Positions 7,302 through 8,196 of a DNA stretch of 8,196 nt are shown one piece after another. Source of the DNA: Bacillota bacterium (GTDB lineage: Bacteria; Bacillota; Clostridia; Clostridiales; Clostridiaceae); contig JAJYBA010000064.1 in the NCBI GenBank assembly GCA_021779235.1, positions 1 through 8,196 on the forward strand, in the 5' to 3' direction. Within the stretch, counting starts at the first letter, position 1. Every line of letters starts with the position of its first letter. The position numbers and the translations under genes were made by a program. The notes under the pieces were generated by a model that was not told where the DNA came from, made no database searches, and saw nothing but the letters and a program-made list of their open reading frames with translations.

Positions 7302-7562
7302 ATGAAATATCTAAAGAATGTAACTTCTATAAAGTTTTATGAGGATAAATGTATTGCTTGTGGAATGTGCTTAAAAGTTTGCCCGCATGAGGTCTTTATA
7401 TTTGAAAATAATAAAATAAAACTAAATAAAAAAGATCTTTGCATGGAGTGTGGAGCTTGTAGTAAAAATTGTCCAGTTAATGCCATTGAAGTGAAGAGTG
7501 GTGTGGGATGAGCTTATGCTATCCTAAAAGGGATGCTCACTGGTAGTGAGCCTAGATGCTAA
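7302..7562 (+). CDS. hgcB: HgcB, 2x[4Fe-4S] ferredoxin for mercury methylation, with in-frame TGA at codon 70
   Basis: HgcB is the electron donor that reduces the HgcA corrinoid and is thought to hand mercury to it. The first cluster motif is C17-x2-C20-x2-C23-x3-C27-P, followed by HEVF, and the second is C47-x2-C50-x2-C53-x3-C57-P. The frame reaches TGA at codon 70 (7509-7511) after SGVG, where HgcB proteins have an essential-type cysteine (GVGC; Cys73 in Pseudodesulfovibrio ND132 as I recall). It then continues as AYAILKGMLTGSEPRC before TAA 7560-7562. Read through, the product has 86 residues and a C-terminal Cys86, close to the usual ~95; stopping at TGA would leave 69 residues without the mercury-handling tail. 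ATG 7302 has AAAGGGGG at 7282-7289, 12 nt upstream. It follows hgcA by 148 nt with no terminator between. Family assignment is strong; recoding of TGA as Sec is inferred, and a recent nonsense mutation is the main alternative. Confidence 0.88.
7509..7551 (+). promoter_or_regulatory. Candidate bacterial SECIS in hgcB
   Basis: Downstream of TGA 7509-7511, GCTCACT (7535-7541) pairs perfectly with AGTGAGC (7545-7551) around a GGT loop, the loop lying 31 nt past TGA. As I recall the bacterial SECIS rules (loop 3-14 nt with a G in its first two bases, about 16-37 nt from UGA), this fits. ATCC/GGAT (7521-7524/7531-7534) could form a second small stem between. The hairpin lies inside the extended reading frame and has no T-run, so it is not a terminator. 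Confidence 0.5.
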
Positions 7563-7569
7563 GGCACAT

Positions 7570-7706
7570 TTAATGACATTTCAGAAGGAAAGTCTCCCGC
7601 TTCTACAAGTAGGCAATAACAATTGAGAATTGTTATCTACTCTAGAGGTCTTCAAGGAGGTAAGGCTCCTTCTGAAGTAGTTAATATTGTAGCATCGAAA
7701 ATGATG
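7570..7706 (+). other. Structured element, copy B, between hgcB and clpS
   Basis: TTAATGAC-AT-TTCAGAAGG (7570-7588) pairs with CCTTCTGAA-GTAGTTAA (7668-7684), with the same AT bulge as copy A, one G-U and one mismatch. An inner hairpin joins AGTAG/CTACT (7608-7612/7637-7641) and ATAACAATT/AATTGTTAT (7616-7624/7628-7636), with a GCA bulge on the 5' side as in copy A. AATATT and a small hairpin CATC/GATG (7693-7696/7703-7706) follow. AAGGAG (7654-7659) can alternatively pair with CTCCTT (7666-7671), which would compete with the closing stem, so two folds are possible. It starts 8 nt after the extended hgcB stop and ends 17 nt before the clpS SD. No gene is seen in the gap. Confidence 0.6.
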
Positions 7707-7735
7707 ATTTAATTTTAATAGTGGAGTTGTTGATT

Positions 7736-8053
7736 ATGTCGGAACAAAAGATTTTTGACGAAGAAGTTAGTATTAAAGAGAAAATAGAAATGAAGATTAA
7801 GAAACCCAGTAAGTACAAGGTTATCATTCATAATGATGACTATACAAGTATGGAATTTGTTGTGCAAGTTTTAGTTGGAGTTTTTAAAAAACAGGTTGTG
7901 GAAGCCACAAAAATTATGTTTGATGTTCATAAAAAAGGTAGCGGCATTGCAGGAGTATACAGCTATGATGTAGGTGTAACAAAGATTGCTCAAGCCATGG
8001 AGATGTGTGAGGAAAGTGGCTTTCCATTAAAATTAACCTTAGAAGAGGAGTAA
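7736..8053 (+). CDS. clpS: ClpS, N-degron adaptor for the Clp protease
   Basis: ClpS binds proteins with destabilising N-terminal residues and delivers them to ClpAP for degradation in the cytoplasm. From ATG 7736 the product has 105 residues, the usual size. The N-degron pocket residues are present: Asn33, Asp34, Asp35, Thr37 and Met39 in HNDDYTSMEF, and His65 in VHKKGSG, corresponding to N34/D35/D36/T38/M40/H66 of E. coli. A flexible, charged N-terminal extension of about 25 residues precedes the fold, as expected for a piece that engages ClpA. GGAG at 7723-7726 lies 9 nt before ATG 7736, which is preferred over the in-frame GTG at 7721. The stop is two bases before the clpA start, so the two are co-translated. 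Confidence 0.95.
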   Translation: MSEQKIFDEEVSIKEKIEMKIKKPSKYKVIIHNDDYTSMEFVVQVLVGVFKKQVVEATKIMFDVHKKGSGIAGVYSYDVGVTKIAQAMEMCEESGFPLKLTLEEE

Positions 8054-8055
8054 TT

Positions 8056-8196
8056 ATGCAATTAGATAATATAGTAAATGAAATTATTACCGCAGCTTAT
8101 AATGAAGCTCAAATGTCCAATCATGAATATTTTACCCCAGAACATATTCTTTACGCCTCCCTATTCTTTGAAGAGGGAATTGAAATAGTAGAGAAT
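8056..8196 (+). CDS. clpA: ClpA, AAA+ unfoldase of ClpAP, 5' end only
   Basis: The first 47 codons of ClpA are present and the gene runs off the window. The sequence MQLDNIVNEIITAAYNEAQ and HEYFTPEHILYASLF matches the start of the Clp N-terminal repeat domain, in which E-H-[IL]-L follows a first helix. ATG 8056 has AGAAGAGGAG (8041-8050, inside the clpS 3' end) with a 5-nt spacer. Following clpS directly, it is taken as ClpA rather than ClpC or ClpB; the ATPase modules that would confirm this lie outside the window. Confidence 0.88.
   Translation, partial: MQLDNIVNEIITAAYNEAQMSNHEYFTPEHILYASLFFEEGIEIVEN

Noticed and set aside
6038..7511. TGA read as tryptophan (genetic code 4) across the genome
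   Set aside because: The GH31 gene is rich in Trp and uses only TGG, and the long genes have no internal TGA, so a general reassignment does not fit. Any recoding must be specific.
7535..7551. Hairpin after the hgcB TGA as an intrinsic terminator, which would make TGA a true stop
   Set aside because: There is no T-run after the stem (CCTAGATGC follows), and the frame continues through it to a family-like Cys-terminated tail.

Overview
The window is low-GC DNA with purine-rich Shine-Dalgarno (SD) sites, frequent AGA/ATA/TTA codons and a clostridial gene set, so it most likely comes from an anaerobic Clostridium-type Firmicute. All recognised genes are on the + strand.

Layout: (1) 199-2986, tldD and tldE/pmbA, overlapping and surely co-transcribed; together they encode a TldD/TldE metalloprotease. 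(2) 2987-3304, an AT-rich gap with two stem-loops. (3) 3305-5680, a cytoplasmic GH31 alpha-glucosidase, closed by a perfect 12-bp intrinsic terminator at 5694-5721. (4) 5722-6004, an AT-rich gap with an imperfect palindrome and a good sigma-A-type promoter at 5926-5954. (5) 6005-7562, the pair hgcA and hgcB, the corrinoid membrane protein and 2x[4Fe-4S] ferredoxin that together methylate mercury. HgcA is identified by its cap-helix motif NVWCAAGK, five C-terminal membrane helices and the FTGSSTYTS motif. (6) 7736 to the window end, clpS and the first 47 codons of clpA, the N-degron adaptor and its unfoldase.

The striking part is the hgcAB block. Both genes carry an in-frame TGA where a cysteine would be expected. 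In hgcA the only start with a good SD is ATG 6005, and codon 12 of that frame is TGA (6038-6040), right after a Cys codon. In hgcB codon 70 is TGA (7509-7511), at the 'GVGC' cysteine of the family, and the frame continues for 16 codons of HgcB-like tail ending in Cys-TAA at 7562. A 7-bp GC-rich hairpin with a GGU loop lies 31 nt past the hgcB TGA, fitting a bacterial SECIS. The pair is therefore a candidate for selenocysteine (or other UGA-recoded) HgcA and HgcB. None of the six complete genes ends in TGA.

A second unexplained signal is a pair of related structured elements, about 110 nt each, one starting at the hgcA stop (7139-7268) and one just after the extended hgcB stop (7570-7706). They share a closing stem with the same two-base bulge and show compensatory base changes, which points to a conserved RNA fold or a small mobile repeat.
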